Shown here in pieces: positions 1 through 7,624 of a DNA stretch of 15,596 nucleotides. Position 1 is the stretch's first letter; every line of letters starts with the position of its first letter. Source of the stretch: UBA6220 sp937870835 (GTDB lineage: Bacteria; Patescibacteriota; Minisyncoccia; Minisyncoccales; Minisyncoccaceae); contig DAOLWP010000014.1 of the NCBI GenBank assembly GCA_035421265.1, positions 1 through 15,596 on the forward strand. The letters are read 5' to 3'. The notes beneath the pieces are model-generated. The model saw only the letters and a list, made by a program, of their open reading frames with translations, was not told where the DNA came from and made no database searches. Both the position numbers and the translations under genes were made by a program.

Positions 1-34
1 GTGATGTTTAGGGGTCAGACCCCATAAACATCAC
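1..34. repeat. Hairpin, possible end of a REP-type mobile element
   Basis: Positions 1-10 (GTGATGTTTA) are the exact reverse complement of 25-34, and inside them GGGG at 11-14 pairs with CCCC at 20-23 around a TCAGA loop. The only irregularity is one unpaired A at 24. GGGGTC-type palindromes like this are common at the edges of REP-associated transposase elements, but no transposase lies within the window, so that link is an inference. The sequence may continue to the left. Confidence 0.6.
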
Positions 35-79
35 ACCTTGAAATACGAACCCATTAAAAAATATCACAACTTGAAATGC
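28..79. repeat. Two imperfect 19-bp direct repeats
   Basis: Positions 28-46 and 61-79 match at 16 of 19 bases (core ATCACAnCTTGAAAT), offset by 33 bp. The first copy begins inside the right arm of the 1-34 hairpin. A further palindrome-like piece (GGACCTGACCC, near 114-124) resembles the hairpin's GGGGTCAGACCCC. Together these suggest a repeat-rich remnant or the flank of a mobile element whose body lies outside the window. Confidence 0.45.
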
Positions 80-130
80 CGAAAAAATACCGACGGGACA
101 TAACCCCTACTGCTAGGACCTGACCCATAG

Positions 131-160
131 AAAAAGGCGCGCTTGTTAGCGCACCTTTTG
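131..160 (-). terminator. Terminator of the leftward two-gene unit
   Basis: Bases 132-143 pair with 148-159 (AAAAGG, one C/A mismatch, then GCGCT with AGCGC) around a 4-base TGTT loop. Read on the minus strand the hairpin is followed by a run of five T, and it lies about 85 bases beyond the stop codon at 245. The T-run on the other strand is also fair, so it could stop transcription from both sides. Confidence 0.7.
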
Positions 161-244
161 TTTAACCGCCAAACTATTTTTTTACCATTTCCCCTCTCTT
201 TATTCTTATAACTATTTTAATATTCCGCTCTCTCCCACTTCCCT

Positions 245-3200
245 TCAATAAGTGACTTGATAAATTTGATTGACCTTATATGAGTATAAAACATTTTGAC
301 CAATGGCAATGGGATAAGAATTATAGCTATTAATAATATAAGACCTAAATACCTGAGCGTGGTCCAATAATTCGTCGGTAGCTTGAGCAGTATCAACTCC
401 ATAAATACTCCCATCGCCCAAGGAAAGATAAAGATGGTTTTGGTTGTCAATAGTAACCATAGACATATCAAGACCGCCAGCGCTCTTGGCCCATTTTTGC
501 TCCCCGGTTAATAAAGAACAAGCATATAAATAAACTACCGAACCAGTATAAGTAGGCAATCTAACCTTAAAATGTACTTCTTCAGAGCTTGCCCCTAATA
601 AAACATTGATGGTCTTTGCCCACAAAGGTGTTTCCATATTGTTTATGTTAAAAGCATAAAGATAATTACGGCAACCTCTTTCTTTATTACAATAACCTCG
701 CTCTGCATTTACTAAAAGAATATTATTAGAATAAATTATTTCTTTTAAAGTCACAGTCTCATCGTTATTAATGACATAATCTGGTGAAAACACGGGACCA
801 ATTTTCTTTTCCAGTATCTTTTGTCCATTAGCATTAAAACCAAGCAACCTGTCTTTTATAGCAAAATAAAGATTGTCTTGTTCGTCAAAAACTATCTCAG
901 AATTATCATTGTCATCATAAATGGTTTCTCCATTTAAGATTGAGCTTAAATCCATAATATTTTCCCGGGTGAAAGTATTATCGCGATGTCCTGTCAATTT
1001 AACTAAATAAGGAGAAGTGTTAATCTTTACAAGCATATAGATTGAACCATCGGGCGCTAAGGCAGGCAGCTTATTGTAAGCGCGGTCAAATCCTTCCCGC
1101 CAAACTATTTTTCCGCTCGGGGAAAGGGCAAAAACAATCGAACCTTCTACTACATATATTGTCCCATCTGAACCAAGGGCTGGCGGCACCCTTTCCCGAG
1201 TTCCAGAAGCAAAATACCATTTTTGAACCCCTGATTTAGTAAAGCAATGAATGCCTTCCCGCCCATCTATTATGCCTTTGAAAATAACTTCGCCATTTTC
1301 ATTTATTACTGGCGGAGAGTAAAAAGCTTCGTCATCTGCAGAATCGTTTTGGCCAGCAACAAATACTTGACCTTGAGTGATGACGTTGTTTAGGGTAACA
1401 GGTCCGGTATTAACAATTTTTCCGGAATGACCAAAATCTCCATAATTAAAAGCATATTGGTGCTGGGCCTTGGCAATCTGGAAATTAACTGGATTGCTGA
1501 GAGCTGAATATGCGGCTTCGCTATTTTTTCCTTTAACTGCAAAATAATAATTACTATCCCAATAAAGGTCAGACAAGGTTACTTTAATTTTGCCGTCGCT
1601 ATCTGGCGCGCCAATAACTATATCTTCATAAGCATTAAGGTTGCGCCAATTAGCAGGACTATCAAAGCTATAAAAAATTTCATAATTACTAGCCTCAGCT
1701 AAGGGTGTCCACATTAAAACAGCTGAATTTTTGGCTTCGCTATTAGGGCTTACCGCTAAATCCGCAATGGCTTGAGAAGAAAAATCATTCTCGAGCGGTT
1801 CTTGTTCGCTGTCCCCGTTTTCATTATTTCCATTGTTATTATTTTGTCCGTTATTATTGTTTTCATTATTTGGCAATTGAGTAGGGACGCTATTTTCTCT
1901 TTTGGGAGTGCCCATTAACCCGCTTACACCATCTGGCAAGGCATCAGCATAAGTTTGCCATTCTAAATTAGCGGCTCTTTCCATTGTCTTTTTTTGAGTT
2001 TTATCTCCTTGAGGCCAATTAGTTTCAGCTACTGCTTCATCAATTAAACTACAATTATTATTAAACAATCTTAAAGATTCATTGCTATCCCCTAAACTGC
2101 CTGTATAAATTTTGTCAGCTTTAATATTAGGCACGCTTTCGTCGTCAGTCCGCTCTAATAAATAAAATCCATTCGGCGCAATGGTGTCAGCTGCGCTAAA
2201 ATAAATTTTAATTTGCTCATCTTTGTCTAATAACTGCCACTGGCTTAAATTGATTGTTTCTGAACTAAGATTTTTCAATTCAATCCACTCGTCATTAGCG
2301 CTTACATTGGTTCCCATCCAAGCAACCTCATTAATAATAACAGGGCCGTGTATTGGATTATTGAGATTGGTTTGCGAACAAGCAGTAATAGTATTATTGG
2401 CATTATTAGTATTATTAGTATTGTTGGTATTATTAGTATTATTAGAATTAGAACTGCTATTAGTTCCTCCGCTTCCACCCGGCAAGGGCTTAGACCAATT
2501 GGTATTGCTATTCTCTGCTTTGGGAGTGCCTAAAATATCGTCTTCATCGCTCGCGCCATAAGTATACCAAATTAAATTGTTTAAAGCCCTCTCCATTGTC
2601 CGCTTTGTTTCATTATCGCCAGCTGGCCAATTTGGCTGGGCCTTAACAATATCTTCTAACTCACAATTATTATTAAATAAATAAAGAGTTTCGTTTGTAT
2701 TAGCTAAGGCGCCATTATATATTAAATCAGCCGTTATATTAGGAACAGAATTATCGTCTGTTCTCTCTAATAATAAAAAGGCGCCCGAATTTAAGGCGTG
2801 AGAACTTTGAAAAACAATCTTAATTTTTTGATTGGCATTGACCAAACTCCAACCCGCTAAATTTATCTTTTGGTTAGAAATATTTTTTAATTCAATCCAC
2901 TCATTACTTGCGCTGACCTTATCCCCCATCCAGGCAATTTCATTAAAAATAACCTTGTTTTGTTTGGAAGATGAGGAGATGTTGGCTATAGAGCAAGCGG
3001 TTGAATTAGAATTTGAAGAAGTTTGAGTTTGAGATTGAGTTTGGTTAGTAGTTTGACTATCCGCCTGCTTATCTTCATTATTCTCTTCTTCAGTTAAGTC
3101 CTCTTCCTCTGCCTCTACTGAACCGAAAACGCGCTGACGATATACTTCTAAAAGTCTAATTAAAGCAGCTCTCGTTTCTGCTTCGGTAAGCCCGGCTATT

Positions 3201-4438
3201 AAATTATTAGAAGGTTGCGATGGGGATTGAGCAGATAAATTTTGGGTTGGACTTGGGGTTTGAGGCTGAGGTTGGGTTTGGGGTTGGGTTTGGGTTTGAG
3301 CTTGAGCTTGAGCTTGAGAAGAACTGATATTTTGTTTAGAACTTTGACTTGCTGCTCCTTGAGAAGAAGTTGCTTGCGAAGATGAATTTGATGGAGATGA
3401 GTTTGATGGAGATGATTGGGATGATTGGGTTGATTGGTTTGATGGAGACGATTGGGTTGATTGATTGGTAGAACTTGCTTGATTAGAAACCATTTGGCTT
3501 ATCTCAGCATTAATACTTTTAGTGTTTTCATCTTCATCGGTGGTAATATAATCAGTAACTTGACTCTTAGAAGGCAAGAAAAAATCAAAAGCATTAGTAA
3601 TGTTTTGCAGAGCTTGAGAAATTGGCTCTTTGACATATTTATCCAACCAAGATTTAGGCCTTAAATTAAAATCCGGCACGGTTTTAGGAAGAGAAATAGT
3701 AATTGTTGGTGTTGTGGTCCAAATTCTATCATAAATAAAATTAGTATCTTTCATTGTTCCTCTAATTTCAGCAATAAAAGGAGGTATCTTTTGGCCAGCA
3801 GGCATATCATTAATAAATCCCACTGCCAATCCATAAGAACCATGACTAACAGGAGGCTCAATAGCCGCAGGAGAATATATTCTCATAATTAATTCGCCAG
3901 TCTGATTGTTTTGGGGCTTATAGACAATAATGTATTGTAAGTTTGTATCTACTTGACCGCTTGTTGTCTTGTATTGCACTCTCATTGACCCAAAGGCAAC
4001 CTTAATTTGGTTTTGAAATAAATAATCAAGAGCAGTCTGAACAGCTTGGTCAACGCTTTTATTTTCTAAATAGCCAATAGTTTCACTTATTGCCTTATCG
4101 CCACCTAAAATCTGAGCTAAATTAATGGCTTCTTTGGAAATAGTCATGGCTATGTCAATCGGCAATTCTCCAAAAAAATAATTCCAAAGGTCAAACTGAA
4201 CACAGGTTCTTATGAATGATAAGATAGTTTTTTGAGTAGGGTCAGAATAAGCATCGACTGAATAAGATATCCAATTTTGGGATAGTACTTTAGGTATTAA
4301 TTGAATAATTTTTTTAGTTTCAACCTCAGAAAGAGTCTGATAATCACTATCAGCTGCTTGCGCCAACTTAGGCATAACTAAAAAAACAGCCAACAATAAG
4401 GTTATGAAAAACCTTCGAGTTAAATTGTAAAAATTCAT
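245..4438 (-). CDS. Giant secreted protein: two lamin-tail domains, FN3-like domain, PQQ-like propeller
   Basis: A 1397-residue protein, probably displayed on or released from the cell surface. Residues 1-29 form a Sec signal peptide (hydrophobic run, then AQA/A). Residues 30-295 match no family I recognise. Residues 310-410 are a Ser/Gln/Thr/Pro linker, 415-440 a short helix, 441-480 acidic and Gln-rich. Two lamin-tail domains follow at about 495-640 and 697-848; they are about half identical, share IxNExAWMG and NEWIELKN-type motifs, and both end in GTPKxENS. Each has one Cys just before it and one inside (482/592 and 687/796), with nearly equal spacing, suggesting a disulfide in each. Asn-Asn-Thr repeats separate them. 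An FN3-like domain lies at about 888-986 and PQQ-like propeller repeats (GTIYVV, GSIYML, KIVW, QKWA) at about 1035-1395. Start at 4438 is one base after the upstream gene's stop. No enzymatic motif is seen; adhesion or scaffold is a guess. Confidence 0.85.
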   Translation of the reverse strand: MNFYNLTRRFFITLLLAVFLVMPKLAQAADSDYQTLSEVETKKIIQLIPKVLSQNWISYSVDAYSDPTQKTILSFIRTCVQFDLWNYFFGELPIDIAMTISKEAINLAQILGGDKAISETIGYLENKSVDQAVQTALDYLFQNQIKVAFGSMRVQYKTTSGQVDTNLQYIIVYKPQNNQTGELIMRIYSPAAIEPPVSHGSYGLAVGFINDMPAGQKIPPFIAEIRGTMKDTNFIYDRIWTTTPTITISLPKTVPDFNLRPKSWLDKYVKEPISQALQNITNAFDFFLPSKSQVTDYITTDEDENTKSINAEISQMVSNQASSTNQSTQSSPSNQSTQSSQSSPSNSSPSNSSSQATSSQGAASQSSKQNISSSQAQAQAQTQTQPQTQPQPQTPSPTQNLSAQSPSQPSNNLIAGLTEAETRAALIRLLEVYRQRVFGSVEAEEEDLTEEENNEDKQADSQTTNQTQSQTQTSSNSNSTACSIANISSSSKQNKVIFNEIAWMGDKVSASNEWIELKNISNQKINLAGWSLVNANQKIKIVFQSSHALNSGAFLLLERTDDNSVPNITADLIYNGALANTNETLYLFNNNCELEDIVKAQPNWPAGDNETKRTMERALNNLIWYTYGASDEDDILGTPKAENSNTNWSKPLPGGSGGTNSSSNSNNTNNTNNTNNTNNANNTITACSQTNLNNPIHGPVIINEVAWMGTNVSANDEWIELKNLSSETINLSQWQLLDKDEQIKIYFSAADTIAPNGFYLLERTDDESVPNIKADKIYTGSLGDSNESLRLFNNNCSLIDEAVAETNWPQGDKTQKKTMERAANLEWQTYADALPDGVSGLMGTPKRENSVPTQLPNNENNNNGQNNNNGNNENGDSEQEPLENDFSSQAIADLAVSPNSEAKNSAVLMWTPLAEASNYEIFYSFDSPANWRNLNAYEDIVIGAPDSDGKIKVTLSDLYWDSNYYFAVKGKNSEAAYSALSNPVNFQIAKAQHQYAFNYGDFGHSGKIVNTGPVTLNNVITQGQVFVAGQNDSADDEAFYSPPVINENGEVIFKGIIDGREGIHCFTKSGVQKWYFASGTRERVPPALGSDGTIYVVEGSIVFALSPSGKIVWREGFDRAYNKLPALAPDGSIYMLVKINTSPYLVKLTGHRDNTFTRENIMDLSSILNGETIYDDNDNSEIVFDEQDNLYFAIKDRLLGFNANGQKILEKKIGPVFSPDYVINNDETVTLKEIIYSNNILLVNAERGYCNKERGCRNYLYAFNINNMETPLWAKTINVLLGASSEEVHFKVRLPTYTGSVVYLYACSLLTGEQKWAKSAGGLDMSMVTIDNQNHLYLSLGDGSIYGVDTAQATDELLDHAQVFRSYIINSYNSYPIAIGQNVLYSYKVNQIYQVTY

Positions 4439-4439
4439 T

Positions 4440-5078
4440 TTAATATAAAGAAACCGTTTTCAAAAAATCATCAAAGATTTGAGAGCATTTTTCTTGGTCT
4501 TGGCCGAATAAATAAGTTTCAAAACGATAATATTTATTATTTTCAGCGAATTCTATAGTTAAAAACTTCCCAGTATTATTCTTATTGCTATCTACTATTA
4601 AATCTCTTCTTAACATGGTTTTACCGCTTACACTTACAACATCATAGGTTTCATTTTTCATATTAAGAGTGGATAAAATATCTTGATGATCTAAACGGTC
4701 CTTAGTTATGGCATAATCAGCGTCATCGTTTACAGTTTTTTTAGCGCTTACTCCAATCCAACAGCCAGTTTTAGGAAGAAACATTCTGGTTGGGTCAGTT
4801 TCCTTAAAATCAGTATAATCTGGACTAAATAAAGCTAAACTATCCATAACGCTCGGTCCGGCTGTCCATCCTTCGGGAATTTTAAATTGTAAACCTAACT
4901 TCTGATTAGTATAATAAACCTCGCTGTTATTACTCTGTTTAATAAAATCATTAAACTGAAGATAGCCAAGTTGAGCTTCTTGGCTCTTTTGCCAATAGCC
5001 ATATCCCCAAACACCAAGACCAATGAGTAAAATCACAGCTACCGCAACAGCGATGATTATTTTGTGCTTTTTTTCCAT
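4440..5078 (-). CDS. Membrane-anchored protein with an extracytoplasmic PsbP-like domain
   Basis: A 212-residue protein. A short basic N-terminus (MEKKHK) is followed by one hydrophobic helix at about 7-26, with no convincing signal-peptidase site, so it is likely an N-in anchor with the rest outside. The segment YTNQKLGLQFKIPEGW (56-71) is the kind of start seen in small PsbP-like or lipoprotein-like domains of CPR bacteria (a strand pattern followed by 'P-x-G-W'). Two cysteines (106 and 198) could pair. It is the first gene of a two-gene unit: the giant secreted protein starts one base after its stop codon, so the two are almost certainly co-transcribed and may act together at the envelope. 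There is no Shine-Dalgarno motif. A TATAAT on the minus strand at 5088-5083 lies so close to the ATG that the message could be leaderless, but no good -35 was found. Family assignment is tentative. Confidence 0.75.
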   Translation of the reverse strand: MEKKHKIIIAVAVAVILLIGLGVWGYGYWQKSQEAQLGYLQFNDFIKQSNNSEVYYTNQKLGLQFKIPEGWTAGPSVMDSLALFSPDYTDFKETDPTRMFLPKTGCWIGVSAKKTVNDDADYAITKDRLDHQDILSTLNMKNETYDVVSVSGKTMLRRDLIVDSNKNNTGKFLTIEFAENNKYYRFETYLFGQDQEKCSQIFDDFLKTVSLY

Positions 5079-5216
5079 TTTTATTATATTTAATATTAAA
5101 TTATTTTCTTACTGAAAACTTAATTAAGCTAAAAGTTTAAAGTTTTATATCTAATAGAACATTATAAGGTATTTTTATTAATGCTCTATTAAAACATAAT
5201 TCAAAAAACTAATTAA

Positions 5217-5392
5217 AAAGAACTTAAATAAATAATTTATCTTAAGCTAATCAATTAAATAAATTAAAGGAACTATTTTAAAGTATTTAGGTTTGTGCCT
5301 AAACATTTTTAACAGCTCAATGAGAATTACCTAACCCATTAAAGCCTTATAAAAAGAACTAAATAACTTGCAAAAGAACTATTAAAAGAACT
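5217..5392 (+). repeat. AAAGAACT short direct repeats
   Basis: Exact copies lie at 5217-5224, 5353-5360, 5373-5380 and 5385-5392, with a variant AAAGGAACT at 5266-5274. The last three are 20 and 12 bases apart. In DNA this rich in A some repetition is expected by chance, so the significance is uncertain. Confidence 0.35.
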
Positions 5393-5473
5393 AAATATCA
5401 ATTGATATATAAACTAATCTTTAAACATTTTTCTCTTTTCTGTTTTTAATTTTTTTAATATTTCAAAAACCAT

Positions 5474-5498
5474 AAAAAAACCGCGGCTGATGGCCGGT
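5474..5498 (-). terminator. Orphan terminator-like hairpin, leftward
   Basis: In the middle of very A+T-rich DNA, ACC (80-82 of the 5400s) pairs with GGT at 5496-5498 and GGC at 5485-5487 with GCC at 5493-5495, leaving a two-base GC bulge and a TGATG loop. On the minus strand the stem is followed directly by seven T. No protein gene lies upstream on that strand, so the terminator would end a non-coding transcript or one from outside the visible genes. Confidence 0.5.
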
Positions 5499-5644
5499 GA
5501 AAAATTATTATTGCTAATAAATTAAATGAGCTAAAAAAATAATTTGTCGTTTCGCAACTGAGTTCACAATAATTACTAAATTTTAAAATATATCTTTATA
5601 ATAATACTAATGTTAACCTTAATTCATTAATATTAACATTGTTG
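5474..5644 (-). ncRNA. Possible small leftward transcript
   Basis: A minus-strand promoter candidate at 5678-5651 and the terminator-like hairpin at 5474-5498 would bound a transcript of about 170 bases. The segment has no open frame worth calling and contains AATGTTAA/TTAACATT inverted sequence at its start. Evidence is only the pairing of promoter-like and terminator-like sites; no known RNA family is recognised. Confidence 0.25.
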
Positions 5645-5650
5645 ATATTA

Positions 5651-5678
5651 ATATTACCCCCTCCCCCATCATTGTCAA
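5651..5678 (-). promoter_or_regulatory. Minus-strand promoter candidate
   Basis: Read leftward, TTGACA (5678-5673) is a perfect -35 and TAATAT (5656-5651) a fair -10, with a 16-base spacer containing a G-rich run. Its -35 abuts the DnaA-box-like site at 5679-5688, so binding there could block it. A transcript would start near 5644. Confidence 0.35.
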
Positions 5679-5688
5679 TTGTGGATAA
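5679..5688. promoter_or_regulatory. DnaA-box-like site (TTATCCACAA on minus strand)
   Basis: TTGTGGATAA at 5679-5688 is the reverse complement of TTATCCACAA, which contains the Escherichia coli consensus DnaA box TTATCCACA without mismatch. It sits in A+T-rich DNA at the point of transcription divergence. One box alone can occur by chance or serve as a regulatory DnaA site; the box preference of this organism's DnaA is unknown. Confidence 0.4.
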
Positions 5689-6168
5689 AAATTATTTCCC
5701 TCAAACTTATCTATCTTGTAGATAAAATAGATATTCTTTTACCAAGATTCATGGTTGCCTTTTAATCTGTTTAAGAATGCTTGTTTTTTATACTAATTTT
5801 TGTTATTCTACCATTAGAAAACATCCATAATGTTAATGATTTTAAAAACAATTTGAATTTTATTGCTAATCCCCTCTTTATTTTCGTTTTTCTTTCTTCT
5901 TTTTTTGCTTCTTCCCGTTTCTTTCTATATATTTTGTTCCCGACTGCCTATTTCTATTATCCTATTCATCCTATCTTTCAATTTTTATAAAACCCCTGCC
6001 CTGCTCTTTTTGTTTTTCCTGCCTTGTTAGGTTTGACTTCCCTGCCTTGTTCGTTTTCCGCTATCTCTTTTGTTTATTTTATTGTTCTTAATAAAATTTA
6101 GACATAAAAATAAAACTCCAGAAAATTCCTTGCTTTAAACAATACATAAAAACATTCTGATAATAATT

Positions 6169-6239
6169 GGACCCGTAGTTTAATGGTAAAATACTACTTT
6201 CACACAGTAGCGTTATGAGTTCGATTCTCGTCGGGTCCA
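6169..6239 (+). tRNA. tRNA-Val (anticodon CAC)
   Basis: A full cloverleaf of 71 bases: acceptor stem GGACCCG/CGGGTCC, D stem GTTT/AAAT, anticodon stem CTACT/AGTAG around TTCACAC (anticodon CAC, reading GTG), a 4-base variable loop, T stem ATGAG/CTCGT around TTCGATT, and discriminator A at 6239. The CCA end is not encoded in full (the sequence after the stem reads ACCC). It stands alone between non-coding regions, about 150 bases left of the decamer array. No convincing promoter was found directly upstream. Confidence 0.95.
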
Positions 6240-6385
6240 CCCTAATAGAAATATCTCTTTTTTAGTCCTTCTTTAATAATCTAAAATTTAAAGTTGTTTT
6301 ACAAAAATAGAGGATCAAACCATCTAAAAACAAAAAAATAAAAGCAAAAAATATCTCAAAAACTAATTTTTTAATAATGAACCAA

Positions 6386-6536
6386 TGTCCACTAAGCTTT
6401 TTTAGTGGACAAAACCTGTCCACTAAACTTGTCCACTAAGGGTTTTAGTGGACAAAACTTGTCCACTAAGCTGTCCACTAAGCTTTTTTAGTGGACAAAT
6501 CTGTCCACTAAATTTGTCCACTAAAATGTCCAGAAA
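6386..6536. repeat. Left decamer array (TGTCCACTAA x10)
   Basis: Exact TGTCCACTAA copies on the + strand start at 6386, 6417, 6430, 6460, 6472, 6502 and 6515; exact copies on the - strand (TTAGTGGACA) start at 6402, 6445 and 6488. A degenerate copy, TGTCCAGAAA, lies at 6527-6536. Start-to-start spacing is 12-16 bases. Neighbouring copies in opposite directions form perfect 10-bp hairpins, for example 6386-6395 with 6402-6411. The four rightmost copies lie inside the 216-bp inverted repeat; the rest are outside it. With one preceding T, most copies read TTGTCCACTAA, which differs from the extended DnaA box TTATCCACAAA at two positions. Confidence 0.9.
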
Positions 6537-6687
6537 GAGCATTTTTATATATTAGAATAAAAAATAGATTATCTGTCAAGAGGAAAAACCCTATTTTTAG
6601 CCCTAAACCCGGTTTTAAGACCATCCCCTACGTATTATAAGGCCGAATGATGTGTCATTTTTGGGAAAACGATTTTCAAATGAATTT
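6472..6687. repeat. Left arm of a perfect 216-bp inverted repeat
   Basis: Compared base by base, 6472-6687 is the exact reverse complement of 7409-7624. The match stops sharply at both ends (6471/7625 and 6688/7408 differ). The arm contains four decamer copies at its outer end, a unique middle with the hexamer TACGTA region near 6630, and one AATGA-N4-TCATT palindrome at 6646-6659. No protein gene is present. Confidence 0.97.
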
Positions 6688-7450
6688 AATTTTCCCAAAA
6701 ATAGCACATTATCTATGATTAAGGGTATTTTGGGCTGAAAAAAGCCAAAAAAGGCAAAATGTTCTTTGTAGAACTCAAAAAAGTAGATTTTTGGCTTAAA
6801 ATTAGATAAAATCATCTACCTTTTGGGGCGAAAACATTATTTTTTTGATAATGAGTAGGCCAAAAATGACAAATCATTTAATATTTAATGAATTTTAAGC
6901 AATTATTTATTAAATAGTTAATTTAAATAGATTAAATGATGTATCATTTTTAGGAAAATGAAATTTATTTGAAAATTATTTTCTCCAAAAAGGCACATTA
7001 TATATAATCAGCTTTTTATGACAAAATCATAATTTTAGGTTAAAAAGAGTAATTTTAGGGTAAAAGATAAATGATTAGTCATTTTTAGGGTAGATAAAGT
7101 TGTAAAAACTGACTTTAGACCCAAAAATAAGGATAATTTGCCTTTATTTGTCTAAATTATATATATTATTAGTTATTTTTAAATATTTTGTTTATTTTAG
7201 ATATTTTTACCAATTTTTTAACTTATTTTTCACATAGAACACCGAAAATCCTTATGTTTATTAGCTTTTTGGCACTTTTGAGGAAAAATAAATTAGTTAA
7301 ATTATAGCTTAAATGATAAATTTAAAGCTAATAATAGCTTATTTTGAGCTAAAATATGGTAATAATTTTTATTAATATGTTAAATGATGTGTTGTTTTTG
7401 CAAAAATGAAATTCATTTGAAAATCGTTTTCCCAAAAATGACACATCATT
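6646..7450. repeat. Five AATGA-N4-TCATT palindromes
   Basis: Exact copies of the interrupted palindrome AATGA-N4-TCATT lie at 6646-6659, 6865-6878, 6935-6948, 7070-7083 and 7437-7450, with a degenerate sixth at about 7384. The centre is asymmetric in a consistent way: in one orientation each is followed by TTTRGG or TTTGGCC, so the copies have direction (6646, 6935 and 7070 on +; 6865 and 7437 on -). Three of them (6646, 6935, 7437) start larger imperfect palindromes of about 70 bases that end in a matching CACATT-type sequence. Confidence 0.8.
6688..7408. other. 721-bp spacer between the inverted arms, no gene
   Basis: Extremely A+T-rich, with stops in all frames and no convincing open frame. 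It holds three of the AATGA-N4-TCATT sites, the imperfect palindrome at about 6934-7010, and repeated TTTTAGG-type words at about 7033, 7053 and 7084. No transposase, replication protein or known RNA is visible. Confidence 0.7.
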
Positions 7451-7624
7451 CGGCCTTATAATACGTAGGGGATGGTCTTAAAACCGGGTTTAGGGCTAAA
7501 AATAGGGTTTTTCCTCTTGACAGATAATCTATTTTTTATTCTAATATATAAAAATGCTCTTTCTGGACATTTTAGTGGACAAATTTAGTGGACAGATTTG
7601 TCCACTAAAAAAGCTTAGTGGACA
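7409..7624. repeat. Right arm of the perfect 216-bp inverted repeat
   Basis: Exact reverse complement of 6472-6687 over all 216 bases. Its outer end carries decamer copies at 7572, 7585, 7599 and 7615. Perfect identity between two non-coding arms 721 bp apart implies recent duplication, ongoing gene conversion, or strong constraint on pairing. Confidence 0.97.

Larger units (their letters stand above)
5079..6168. other. 1.1-kb A+T-rich stretch without a protein gene
   Basis: No reading frame here looks like a gene. What can be seen: four AAAGAACT repeats (5217-5392), a weak hairpin TTTAGG/CCTAAA at 5286-5303, a minus-strand terminator at 5474-5498, TTAATATT-rich palindromic sequence near 5605-5655, a C-rich tract at 5657-5667, a DnaA-box-like site at 5679-5688, a TTATCTA/TAGATAA inverted repeat at 5707-5725, and a pyrimidine-rich tract at about 5870-6060. 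Genes to the left run leftward and those to the right run rightward, so this is a divergence point. Confidence 0.7.

Noticed and set aside
217..471. 84-residue hydrophobic open frame on the - strand
   Set aside because: It overlaps the end of the 1397-residue gene in another frame, and that gene's frame is clearly coding through this stretch.
2223..2561. 112-residue open frame on the + strand with Leu/Val repeats
   Set aside because: It is the complement of the Asn-Asn-Thr repeat region of the secreted protein; the apparent membrane helix comes from the trinucleotide repeat.
5781..5990. 69-residue open frame on the + strand, hydrophobic
   Set aside because: It lies in a pyrimidine-rich tract that gives Phe/Leu/Ile by composition alone, has no recognisable motif or leader, and reads like translated low-complexity DNA.
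6615..6815. 66-residue open frame on the - strand
   Set aside because: It crosses the inner end of the left inverted arm into the spacer; the mirror arm does not keep an equivalent frame, and the residues show no family features.
6472..7624. Insertion sequence with a transposase
   Set aside because: The inverted arms suggest it, but the 721-bp spacer has no transposase frame, even a broken one, and no target-site duplication was seen at the outer ends because of the decamer arrays. A non-autonomous element is still possible.
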